Part shown: positions 16,267-23,529 of the stretch, piece after piece
Numbering within the stretch: the stretch's first letter is position 1
Layout of the letters: each line of letters begins with the position of its first letter
NCBI GenBank assembly: GCA_037447125.1
Contig: JBBIHG010000028.1
Coordinates: 1-35,331 of the forward strand
Direction of reading: 5' to 3'
Length of the DNA stretch: 35,331 nt
From: UBA2029 sp037447125
Lineage (GTDB): Bacteria > Chloroflexota > Anaerolineae > Aggregatilineales > Aggregatilineaceae
Notes under the pieces: generated by a model
Told to the model about the DNA's origin: nothing
Databases searched by the model: none
The model's input: only the letters and a program-made list of their open reading frames with translations
Position numbers and translations under genes: made by a program

Positions 16267-17669
16267 CTTATGTTGTCAATGTTGATCGGGTTGAAGATGT
16301 CGTTGAGCACAGTCAGGAAGATGACGCCGAGCAGCAGCATGACGCCGATCAGGTGGATCAGCCCTTCGCGCTCCGGCTTCATCGGCTTGCCGCGAATGAG
16401 CTCGATGACTACGAAGAGAATGCGTCCCCCGTCAAGCCCAGGGATGGGCAGCAGGTTGGTGATGCCCAGAGCTACGCTGATCAGCGCGGCGAAGAGCACG
16501 ATCGGGTACATCTCCCCCTCATCGAGACTCTGTTCGAAGATGGGCGCGCCGAGCTGACTAATGCCTACCGGGCTGACCGGCCGCGCCGCCTGCGGAGCGA
16601 TGTCGCCGCGGATCAAGTCCCCCACGAACTCAGCCATCATGCGGTGCAGGGCGACGAACTCATCCACGCCGGTGCTGATCGCTTCACCGAGGGGTAGGGC
16701 GCGCGTGTAGGTGTGCGTGTTGCGATTGACCGCTGTCAGCCCGATGGCCGCCGGCTCGACGCCGACGATGCCGATGCCGATGCGCACGACTCCGTTTTCG
16801 TCGGCGCGCGGCTTCACAGGCAGATCGAGGCGCTCGCTGCCGCGTAGGATGGTGATCACGATCTCTTCGGACTCGTGCGCCTGGGTGTACTGCTGAAGCT
16901 GTTCTATGCTGGTGAGCTCGATCCCGTCCACCGCAACGATGAGGTCTTCGGGCAGGAAGCCGGCGTCGTAGGCGGGCATGCCGCGCTCAACCGTGTCAAT
17001 GTAGACGCGCTCGATAGTCTGTGCGGCTGACGGGGCGATGGTCAGTGAGGTGTCGAACGTCTCAGCGTCGCGTGCGACCTGCAGGGTGATCGTCTGGCCA
17101 GTGCTGCGGGCGATCAGGCGGTTGAACACGTCGGCGGACTCAACTGGCTGACCGTTGACGGCGCTGATGATATCGCCGGGCTGAAGGCCAGCCTCAGCCG
17201 CTGCCGAGGCGGGCAGCACGTCGTACACGGTGACATCAGCGCGGGCGAAGGGCTGGCCGACCAGGGCAACGAAGACGAACAGCACGAGCGCCGCCACGAA
17301 ATTGATGCCCGGCCCGCCGATGAGGAAGAGCATTCGCTCCCAGGGCGACGCCTGGAAGACGCTCTTGGGGTTTTTGACGCCCCGCTCCTCGATCTCGCGG
17401 CGGTCGGCGCTCAGCTCGTCGGGACTCTTCTGGCGGACGAAGTCTTCGCCGTAGGGCCGCACAAAGCCACCGATGGGCAGCCAGTTGAGCGTGTAGATCG
17501 TGTCCCCTTTGGTGAAGAGCTTCTTGGCGTGCGGCGGGAAGCCGATGCCGAACTCCAGGACGGTGATGCCGACCAGCTTGGCGCCGATGAAATGGCCCAG
17601 CTCGTGAATGACTACCAGAGGAACCAGGACCAGCACAAAGGAGGCCAGCCCCAGCAGAAAGTTGTCCAT
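16263..17669 (-). CDS. rseP: RseP-type site-2 membrane metalloprotease
   Basis: Inner-membrane zinc protease that cuts transmembrane substrates such as anti-sigma factors or leftover signal peptides. The 468-residue protein carries HELGH (His22, Glu23, His26) in its first helix. It also has two PDZ-like domains (about residues 145-215, LQPGDIISAVNGQPVESADV, and 220-285, FLPEDLIVAVDGIELTSIEQ). The second zinc motif is NLLPIPGLDGGRI (about 405-417) in a late helix. GAGGTG precedes the ATG. dxr, a common rseP neighbour in bacteria using the MEP route, is absent; the nearest upstream genes are mevalonate kinase and UbiA. A promoter lies 110-140 bases upstream. HEAT and TPR genes follow in the same transcript. 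Confidence 0.93.
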   Translation of the reverse strand: MDNFLLGLASFVLVLVPLVVIHELGHFIGAKLVGITVLEFGIGFPPHAKKLFTKGDTIYTLNWLPIGGFVRPYGEDFVRQKSPDELSADRREIEERGVKNPKSVFQASPWERMLFLIGGPGINFVAALVLFVFVALVGQPFARADVTVYDVLPASAAAEAGLQPGDIISAVNGQPVESADVFNRLIARSTGQTITLQVARDAETFDTSLTIAPSAAQTIERVYIDTVERGMPAYDAGFLPEDLIVAVDGIELTSIEQLQQYTQAHESEEIVITILRGSERLDLPVKPRADENGVVRIGIGIVGVEPAAIGLTAVNRNTHTYTRALPLGEAISTGVDEFVALHRMMAEFVGDLIRGDIAPQAARPVSPVGISQLGAPIFEQSLDEGEMYPIVLFAALISVALGITNLLPIPGLDGGRILFVVIELIRGKPMKPEREGLIHLIGVMLLLGVIFLTVLNDIFNPINIDNIR

Positions 17670-17779
17670 CCACCCACCTCAGTCTACTTTTCGCCCAAGG
17701 AAATGGGGCGTCGAGCAAGGACGCCCCCGGTTAGCTCAGATACGACGCGCACAGCGGGATTGACTTAGCTTATGCTGAG

Positions 17780-17808
17780 ATTATAGCTTTCGGGCGAGGC
17801 TGCGGCAA
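17780..17808 (-). promoter_or_regulatory. Promoter for the rseP-HEAT-TPR operon
   Basis: Minus-strand TTGCCG (17803-17808), a 17-base spacer and a perfect TATAAT (17780-17785), between the mevalonate kinase stop and the rseP start. Confidence 0.65.
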
Positions 17809-17829
17809 GACTCGCCGCGATCTGGAGCG

Positions 17830-18774
17830 CTATTTCACCCGCGTGGAAAGCACGCGAACGGCGCCCGCCGCGCGCAGCGCAGCGGTCACCAGGGCAGCGT
17901 CCGGCTCGCGTACCAGGGCGATGATGGTGCCGCCGCGCCCGCCGCCAGAGAGCTTGGCGCCCAGCGCGCCCGCGTCGCGCGCCGCCTGGCACAGCCTGTC
18001 TAGCGCGTCCGAGGAGATGGTTAGCTCGCGGAGCAGGGCGTGATTCTCGTCCATGAGGGGGCCGAGCGAGTCTAGATCGCCCGCCTTGATGCTCTGGCGG
18101 GCAGCGCGCACAATCTCCCCGATACGTCCGAAGATGGCGTCCAGCCGGGGCGGGTCGGCGTCGTGCAGGCGGCGCACGTCGCCGACAGTCAGGCGAGTGG
18201 GGCTGCCCTGGCCACTGTCGGCGACAAGCAGGGTGAAGGGCCGGGCGACGGAGAATGTTTGCGGCACGGTCCCGCGCACAAAGTAGACGGGGTGAGCGTA
18301 GACGATCACCGTGTTGTCAATGCCGCTCGGCGTGCCGTGATGGCGTTTCTCGACCTCGTAGACCAGCGGGTTGAGCGCGTCATCGGGCAGAGGAGCACCC
18401 AGGGCGGCGGCCAACGCGCGCATGATGGCTGCCGCCAGCGCAGCCCCACTGCCCAGCCCGCTGGCGACCGGAATGGTCGAGCGCACCGTCAGGCGCAGGT
18501 CGGGCATGGGGGCGTGCAGATGCTGCAAAACGAGGCGGGCGGGATAGACCAGCGCGTCGAAGAATGGGCTATCTGGCGCGGCCTCGGCGGCGATGATGGT
18601 CCGGTCGAGATCGGCAGCATAAATGACCAGTCCGCTCCCCGGCGAACCCGGCTCCGCGGTGACAGTCACCTGCACGGCGGTTAGCGGCACGGCGATAGCA
18701 GGCTGCCCATAGACGACGGCATGTTCGCCGAAGAGGATGATCTTGCCCGGCGCTGACGCGCTGATGGCAGCCAT
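17830..18774 (-). CDS. mvk: Mevalonate kinase (GHMP family)
   Basis: Phosphorylates mevalonate with ATP in the mevalonate route to isoprenoids. The 314-residue product shows all three GHMP motifs: SAPGKIILFGEHAVVYGQPA (7-26), the phosphate loop PVASGLGSGAALAAA (102-116), and the C-terminal GAKLSGGGRGGTIIAL. HHGTPSGIDNTV (145-156), with the likely catalytic Asp153, separates it from galactokinase and homoserine kinase. The frame is open 29 codons further upstream, into the UbiA-type gene, but those residues are unlike the family. The ATG directly before AAISASAPGK is therefore chosen, 19 bases after the upstream stop. Pairing with a prenyltransferase gene fits isoprenoid metabolism. No other mevalonate-route gene is in the window. 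Confidence 0.92.
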   Translation of the reverse strand: MAAISASAPGKIILFGEHAVVYGQPAIAVPLTAVQVTVTAEPGSPGSGLVIYAADLDRTIIAAEAAPDSPFFDALVYPARLVLQHLHAPMPDLRLTVRSTIPVASGLGSGAALAAAIMRALAAALGAPLPDDALNPLVYEVEKRHHGTPSGIDNTVIVYAHPVYFVRGTVPQTFSVARPFTLLVADSGQGSPTRLTVGDVRRLHDADPPRLDAIFGRIGEIVRAARQSIKAGDLDSLGPLMDENHALLRELTISSDALDRLCQAARDAGALGAKLSGGGRGGTIIALVREPDAALVTAALRAAGAVRVLSTRVK

Positions 18775-18793
18775 AGACGTGAGGCGCCGCTCT

Positions 18794-19717
18794 CTACAGG
18801 ACGTACAGTACCACGCCGGCCGTGCCCACCCACAAGACGACAGCCAGCAGCAGCGGCACATCCTCGAATAGCAATTCGTCGGGGGCGCTGCCCTGCCCGC
18901 GCACGTGAATCAGGTACAGGTAACGGAAGATGCCGTAGATGACGAAGGGGATGGTCAGCATCATGCTGTAACCGTTGACGCGGATGGTGGTCGCTTCGAC
19001 GGTGTAGAGCATGTAGGCGAGCACGCTGCCGGTTGTGACCATGCGCAGCATGTCGTCGAGGAGGGCCATGTTGTAGTCTTTGTACGCAGCGCGCACGTTC
19101 TCGGCGTCTTCGGCCAGCAGGATCAGTTCCTGGCGGCGCTTGCCGATGGCCAGGAAGAGCGCCAGCAGCCCGGCGCAGAGGTAAAGCCAGGGCGAGAAGT
19201 GGGTCACTTCAATGACCACGATGCCGGCGACCACGCGCAGCACGAACCCTCCGGCGATGGCGAAGACGTCGAGCAGCACGATATTCTTCAGGAAGAACGA
19301 GTAAGCGATATGCAGCGCCAGGTAGGCCAGCAGGACGGCGGTCAGCTTCCAGGTCAGCAGCAGACTGCCGGCCAGGGCGATCAGCGGCAGCACGGCGGCA
19401 GCGGCAATCGCCCAACTGACCGGCAGTTGCCCGGAGGCCAGGGGGCGGTTCCGCTTGCGCGGGTGGAGGCGATCGCGCTCCATGTCCACCAGGTCGTTGA
19501 TCAGGTAGATGCTGCTCGCGGCCAGGCAGAGCAGGATGAAAGTGCTCCCCACGCGCAGCAGCGGCTCAGCTTGAGTGAACTGGCGATCGAACAGAATGGC
19601 GGCGAAGACAAAGCCGTTCTTGGCCCACTGGATCGGGCGCATCGTCACCAGCAGGCCACGCAGGGGGACCGGCAGGATGTTCCACATAGGCCGCAGCGCG
19701 GTTTTCACCGAGTGCAC
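18794..19717 (-). CDS. UbiA-family prenyltransferase, decaprenyl-phosphate phosphoribosyltransferase-like
   Basis: Polytopic membrane enzyme of 307 residues. The first aspartate motif is NDLVDMERDRLHPRKRNRPL (74-93). An N-terminal MRPIQWAKNGFVFAAILFDR and a second conserved block YSFFLKNIVLLDVFAIAGGFVLRVVAG also match. These resemble the subgroup that transfers phosphoribose to decaprenyl phosphate (Rv3806c-like) more than quinone or heme prenyltransferases. Exact substrates are inferred. Its own product would rely on polyprenyl phosphate, which depends on the pathway started by the adjacent mevalonate kinase. The start is GTG, chosen because GGAGGG lies six bases before it. An extended -10 promoter is about 40 bases upstream. 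Confidence 0.82.
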   Translation of the reverse strand: MHSVKTALRPMWNILPVPLRGLLVTMRPIQWAKNGFVFAAILFDRQFTQAEPLLRVGSTFILLCLAASSIYLINDLVDMERDRLHPRKRNRPLASGQLPVSWAIAAAAVLPLIALAGSLLLTWKLTAVLLAYLALHIAYSFFLKNIVLLDVFAIAGGFVLRVVAGIVVIEVTHFSPWLYLCAGLLALFLAIGKRRQELILLAEDAENVRAAYKDYNMALLDDMLRMVTTGSVLAYMLYTVEATTIRVNGYSMMLTIPFVIYGIFRYLYLIHVRGQGSAPDELLFEDVPLLLAVVLWVGTAGVVLYVL

Positions 19718-19755
19718 GTCATTCCCTCCACTCCGGCAACGCTCACTGTGGGCGC

Positions 19756-19764
19756 ATTATACCA
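19756..19764 (-). promoter_or_regulatory. Extended -10 promoter for the UbiA-mevalonate kinase operon
   Basis: The minus strand reads TGGTATAAT, identical to the extended -10 element at 888-896, about 40 bases before the GTG start. Confidence 0.65.
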
Positions 19765-19858
19765 GGGTTAGCCGCCGGGCCATAGTCCGGCGCGAGGGTG
19801 GGGGCACGCCCGACGTTGCGGTAGACTCCGCGCCAGGGACCGAGAGAAAGGCGGCGTC

Positions 19859-20674
19859 ATGGTGGACAAGGTGCGGCTGGATGTGCTGGTCGCTGAACGC
19901 GGGCTGGCGCCCAGCCGCGAGGCGGCGCGGCGCATGATCATGGCCGGTGAGGTGCGCGTTGAGGGGGAGGTGCACGACAAACCGGGGGCGCGCGTCGCTC
20001 GCCAGGCGGCCATCGAAGTGCGCCAGACGCCCCGCTTCGTAAGTCGCGGCGGGGATAAGCTGGCGGCTGCGCTGGTCGCCTTTCCGGTGGAGGTGCGCGC
20101 TCGGGTGTGCGCTGACATTGGAGCGAGCACAGGCGGGTTCACCGACTGCCTGCTGCAGCACGGGGCGCAACGCGTCTACGCCATAGACGTGGGCTACGGG
20201 CAGCTCGACTACCGGCTGCGATCCGATCCGCGCGTCGTGGTCATGGAACGCACCAACGCCCGCCATGTGGAAGCGCTCGACGAGCCGGTGAGCCTGGTGG
20301 TGGCCGATGTCTCATTCATCTCGCTGCGCTACCTGCTGCCGGTGGTGCGCCGCTGGCTGACCAGCCCGGCGGACTTGATCCTGCTGATCAAGCCGCAGTT
20401 CGAGGCGGGCAAGGGGCAGGTCGGCAAGGGAGGAGTGGTGCGCGATGCCGGGACTCATCGCCGCGTGCTGGCCGATGTGCTGGGGGCGGCACAGGCGGAC
20501 GGTTTCGCCGTGGGCGGGCTGATCCGCTCGCCGCTGAAGGGGCCGGCGGGCAACACCGAGTTCCTGGTATGGCTGTCCGCAGGGCGGGCGACCCAGGCTG
20601 CGGCTGTGGACGAGCTGATCGCAGGGGTGCTCGGCAGCGAGGCTGACCCCAGCGACGAGCAAACCCCAGGGTAA
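19859..20674 (+). CDS. tlyA: TlyA-family RNA 2'-O-methyltransferase
   Basis: A 271-residue protein with an N-terminal S4 RNA-binding domain (residues 4-62, VRLDVLVAERGLAPSREAAR then GEVRVEGEVHDKPGARV). An FtsJ-like SAM-dependent methyltransferase domain follows. It has SRGGDKLAAAL (62-72) with the first catalytic lysine, the SAM loop ADIGASTGGFTDCLLQ, VADVSFISLRYLLP, LLIKPQFEAGKGQVGKGGVV and a C-terminal SPLKGPAGNTEFLVWL. TlyA proteins methylate 2'-hydroxyls in 16S and 23S rRNA; some homologues are called hemolysins without proof of that role. The RNA target is assumed from the family. AAAGGCGGC precedes the ATG. It is divergent from the UbiA gene. Confidence 0.92.
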   Translation: MVDKVRLDVLVAERGLAPSREAARRMIMAGEVRVEGEVHDKPGARVARQAAIEVRQTPRFVSRGGDKLAAALVAFPVEVRARVCADIGASTGGFTDCLLQHGAQRVYAIDVGYGQLDYRLRSDPRVVVMERTNARHVEALDEPVSLVVADVSFISLRYLLPVVRRWLTSPADLILLIKPQFEAGKGQVGKGGVVRDAGTHRRVLADVLGAAQADGFAVGGLIRSPLKGPAGNTEFLVWLSAGRATQAAAVDELIAGVLGSEADPSDEQTPG

Positions 20675-20711
20675 TCGCCATGCGTCGTGCCGGATCGTGG
20701 TGCCAGTGAAA

Positions 20712-20740
20712 TTGGCATTTTGCGGCTGTGCACGTATCAT
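20712..20740 (+). promoter_or_regulatory. Promoter for the zinc-ribbon/FHA gene and RNase III
   Basis: TTGGCA (20712-20717), a 17-base spacer and TATCAT (20735-20740); both hexamers match at five of six positions. It starts 37 bases after the tlyA stop and about 45 bases before the next ATG. Confidence 0.7.
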
Positions 20741-20784
20741 AGAGACTGTCGGGTCACCCCCGCTGTCCCACGAAGGACGTCTGG

Positions 20785-21300
20785 ATGATGCAGGTCTGCC
20801 CCCATTGTAGTCGCCCCAGCCCAGATACGGACGCATACTGCGCCATCTGTGGTCATATCCTGCCCAATGCCCTGGTCGAAGCGGAGCGAGCCGCCACTGT
20901 CCGGTTACACGACGGGCTGTATGATGGGCTCGAGCCGCGCCGCCGGTGGGGGACGGCGTACTTCGAGCGCCAGAGCAAGCTGCGCCTGCACTTCCGCGAT
21001 ACTGAAGAGGCGATCCTCCTGGAGATCGAGCACGAAGTAGTGGTGGGACGCGCTCACAACGAGCCGGACGTGCCCAAGCCAGATGTGGACCTGCTGCCCT
21101 ATGGAGCGCTGGAGAAGGGCGTCTCTCGCAACCACCTGATGCTTGTGCGCGAACACGATACAGTGGTGGTCACCGACATGGGCAGTGCCAACAGCACGCA
21201 CCTCAACGGCCAGCGCCTGATGCCCTACGAGCCCCGCATCCTGCGCGACGGCGACGAACTGCGGATGGGTCGGCTGGTTGTCAGCGTCTCATTCACCTGA
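20785..21300 (+). CDS. Zinc-ribbon and FHA-domain protein
   Basis: A 171-residue soluble protein. The N-terminus is a zinc ribbon with Cys5/Cys8 (CPHC) and Cys19/Cys22 (CAIC). The C-terminal half (about 75-170) is a forkhead-associated domain that would bind phosphothreonine peptides. It has EVVVGRAHNEPD with the conserved Gly-Arg, VSRNHLMLVREHD with Ser-Arg-Asn-His, and DMGSANSTHLNGQRL with the conserved Asn-Gly. The link (30-70) contains basic and aromatic residues. AAGGA lies seven bases before the first of two consecutive ATGs. It precedes RNase III by 41 bases and shares its promoter. A Ser/Thr kinase partner is expected but none is in the window. Confidence 0.85.
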   Translation: MMQVCPHCSRPSPDTDAYCAICGHILPNALVEAERAATVRLHDGLYDGLEPRRRWGTAYFERQSKLRLHFRDTEEAILLEIEHEVVVGRAHNEPDVPKPDVDLLPYGALEKGVSRNHLMLVREHDTVVVTDMGSANSTHLNGQRLMPYEPRILRDGDELRMGRLVVSVSFT

Positions 21301-21341
21301 ACGGCAGCAGCGCACCAGCCCGGGGCCATTCACGACTCATC

Positions 21342-22055
21342 ATGACCGAATTGACCAAGGTCCAGGAACGGCTGAACGTCGAATTCCGCAACCTCTCGCT
21401 GTTGCAGCGGGCGCTCACGCACCGGTCGTACCTGAACGAGCATCCCGAACACTCCCTGGAAGACAACGAGCGGCTGGAGTTCCTGGGCGACGCGGTGCTG
21501 GACTTCATCGCCGGGGCGTGGCTCTATGACCGCTTCCCGGAGATGGATGAGGGACGGCTGACCCGCCTGCGCGCCGGCCTGGTGCGGACGGAGACGCTGG
21601 CCTCGTTTGCGCTGCGCTACCGTCTGGGTGAAGCGCTCTTGTTGGGCAAGGGCGAGGATGACTCCGGGGGGCGCGAGCGCCAGAAGAACCTGTGTGGCGC
21701 ATTCGAGGCGGTGATCGGTGCGCTCTACCTGGATCAAGGTATGTCCGCCGTGCGCGCTTTCGTCGAGCCGCTGCTGGGACCCGCCCTGGCCGACTTGCTG
21801 GCCCGCGATGCCGAGAAGGATGCCAAGAGCCTGCTGCAGGAATGGAGCCAGGCGACGCTCGGCGAGACGCCGTCCTACCGCACCGTTGAGAGTGTCGGCC
21901 CGGATCACGCCAAGCAGTTCACGGTGGAAGTGCTGATCAGGAATACCGTCTGTGGCGTAGGGGCAGGCTCGAGCAAGCAGGGCGCGGCACAGGATGCCGC
22001 GCAGCGGGCGCTGGCCGCCATTGAGGCGGGCGAAGTCGTCTTTGAGGGACGCTGA
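21342..22055 (+). CDS. rnc: Ribonuclease III
   Basis: Double-strand-specific endoribonuclease for rRNA and mRNA processing, 237 residues. The catalytic domain has ALTHRSYLNE and the signature NERLEFLGDAVLD (42-54) with Glu43, Glu46 and Asp50. The dsRNA-binding domain occupies about 158-232 (DAKSLLQEWSQATLGETPSY, GAGSSKQGAAQDAAQRAL). The second metal-site block reads NLCGAFEAVIGALYLDQG. The glutamate (Glu122) is kept, but the position of E. coli Asp114 is Gly119. Activity is therefore likely but not certain. The gene follows the FHA gene by 41 bases. A long imperfect inverted repeat lies directly downstream. Confidence 0.93.
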   Translation: MTELTKVQERLNVEFRNLSLLQRALTHRSYLNEHPEHSLEDNERLEFLGDAVLDFIAGAWLYDRFPEMDEGRLTRLRAGLVRTETLASFALRYRLGEALLLGKGEDDSGGRERQKNLCGAFEAVIGALYLDQGMSAVRAFVEPLLGPALADLLARDAEKDAKSLLQEWSQATLGETPSYRTVESVGPDHAKQFTVEVLIRNTVCGVGAGSSKQGAAQDAAQRALAAIEAGEVVFEGR

Positions 22056-22073
22056 CGGCGGGCGGATTCGTTA

Positions 22074-22188
22074 TTGGTTGTTGGTTTTTGGTCGTTGGTT
22101 CTTGGTAGAACATAGCCGAAGCGGAGCTGCCTTCACCAAGGACCAGTTACCAAGAACCAATCGCCGATCACCAAAAACCAATCACCAA
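22074..22188. repeat. Long interrupted inverted repeat after RNase III
   Basis: Three stacked pairing blocks can be drawn: 22095-22107 with 22148-22160 (TTGGTTCTTGGTA, 13 bases), 22081-22092 with 22170-22181 (TTGGTTTTTGGT, 12 bases) and 22074-22078 with 22184-22188. The left arm is T/G-rich and contains many TTGGT units; the right arm is A/C-rich. It lies between the convergent RNase III and acetyltransferase genes and may end or protect both transcripts. Confidence 0.8.
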
Positions 22189-22198
22189 GAACCTCAGA

Positions 22199-23488
22199 TC
22201 AGTACGGTGGGTGCAGGAAAGCCGTCAGTGGTGGGAAGAGCACGTCGGCGAACAACTGCGCCTCTCCCCGGATGGCCACGTCCGGGTAGGCAGCCGCTAG
22301 CGCTGTGCGGTCGCGCCAGCCGAGCACCAGCGGCGCGAGCAGGTTGGGCGGTAGTGCCAGGTGTACCGCCCCCCTGGCTGCACCAGTCGAGTCTCGATCC
22401 ACGCGGGTGATCTGTCCTTCGCACAGGTACAGAACGATCTGCTCGCGGTACAGGTCCAGGCAGACCGCGCGCGTGGTCCCGGCCAGGAAGCTCGCCGCCA
22501 GCCGACGCTCCAGCACTGGCGCGATCTGGCGCAGCAGGCGGACCGGGTCCGGCACATGAATCTGCCAGGCATAGCGCCCGACGCTCTGCGCGCCCCAGGC
22601 TCGCCCAAGAGCGACCAGGGGATTGCCGTCCGGGGCGGACAGGCGGATGAAGGGCTTGCCGCGCGCCATCGCCTGCGCCTTGACCTGGCCGAGGACCGCC
22701 CGCGCCGCGTCCAGCGGGAGCCAGGAGGTCTCCCCGACGGTCAACCCCTCGCCGAACCCGAACCGCTCCACACGCCAGTAGCCGACCGGCCCGCCGCCGG
22801 AATCGAGGATCAGCCAGGTCTCGGATGCAGTCCCGGAGAGCGGCTCGTGCTCAAGCAAGAAGCGCCAGGCGGATTCAGCGCGCTGCGCGCTGATGTCGAG
22901 ATGGCGCGCGGCTTCGTCATACAGACAGACGAGCGCGGGTACATCGTCCGGCGTGGCCCGGCGAAAAGCGCTCTGCCCGGCGAGCGCTTCCGCCTCGGGC
23001 GGCACCTGGTCGAAGCGCAAGTGCCAGCCACCTTCGAGTGGGAGCGCGTACTCGTAGCCAAGCTGGCGGTAGAAGTAAGGGATGCCCTGGATGTGGCTGA
23101 GGTGAAAGTCCCCTTCGGCGAGCAAGCTCTTGAAGCGGCGGTCGAGGGCGCGCACCAGTCCACGCCGGCGGTAGTCGGGGGCCGTCCCGACGATGCCCAT
23201 CTCCGCGCTGCGCAACATCACGTCAGCGTAGCGCCACGTCCAGGGGATGAGGCACAGCGAGGAGACAATCTGCCCCGTTGCCGCCTCTTCAACGATCAGC
23301 CAGTACTCCGGGCGCGAATCGGGATGGTGCAGGGCCAGGCCGCGTGTCAGGCTGGCGGCGTGGGCGTCTTTGTGGACGACAGCATTGAAGGCGGCCAGTC
23401 GCTCGACATCGGCGGGCGAGGCGAGCGATCGCAGGACGAGGCCATCGCCCAGCGGCTGGCTACAGGTTTGGACAGGGCTGAACAACAA
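22199..23488 (-). CDS. Eis-like GNAT N-acetyltransferase
   Basis: A 429-residue cytoplasmic protein that would transfer acetyl from acetyl-CoA to an amine. The N-terminal GNAT domain has the acetyl-CoA loop MGIVGTAPDYRRRGLVRALD (97-116) followed by HIQGIPYFYRQLGYEYALPL. A second GNAT-like domain (about 165-300, RRATPDDVPALVCLYDEAAR) and a C-terminal sterol-carrier-like region (about 310-429) complete the three-domain plan of the Eis family. The substrate is unknown; Eis proteins acetylate aminoglycosides, peptides or polyamines. The start is TTG at 23488 with AGGAG five bases upstream; a second TTG adjoins it. It lies 41 bases after the EEP gene and probably shares its promoter. Confidence 0.8.
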   Translation of the reverse strand: MLFSPVQTCSQPLGDGLVLRSLASPADVERLAAFNAVVHKDAHAASLTRGLALHHPDSRPEYWLIVEEAATGQIVSSLCLIPWTWRYADVMLRSAEMGIVGTAPDYRRRGLVRALDRRFKSLLAEGDFHLSHIQGIPYFYRQLGYEYALPLEGGWHLRFDQVPPEAEALAGQSAFRRATPDDVPALVCLYDEAARHLDISAQRAESAWRFLLEHEPLSGTASETWLILDSGGGPVGYWRVERFGFGEGLTVGETSWLPLDAARAVLGQVKAQAMARGKPFIRLSAPDGNPLVALGRAWGAQSVGRYAWQIHVPDPVRLLRQIAPVLERRLAASFLAGTTRAVCLDLYREQIVLYLCEGQITRVDRDSTGAARGAVHLALPPNLLAPLVLGWRDRTALAAAYPDVAIRGEAQLFADVLFPPLTAFLHPPY

Positions 23489-23529
23489 GGCTGCTCCTCA
23501 CGGGCGCGAGCGGGCGGCACGCCGGCCGC

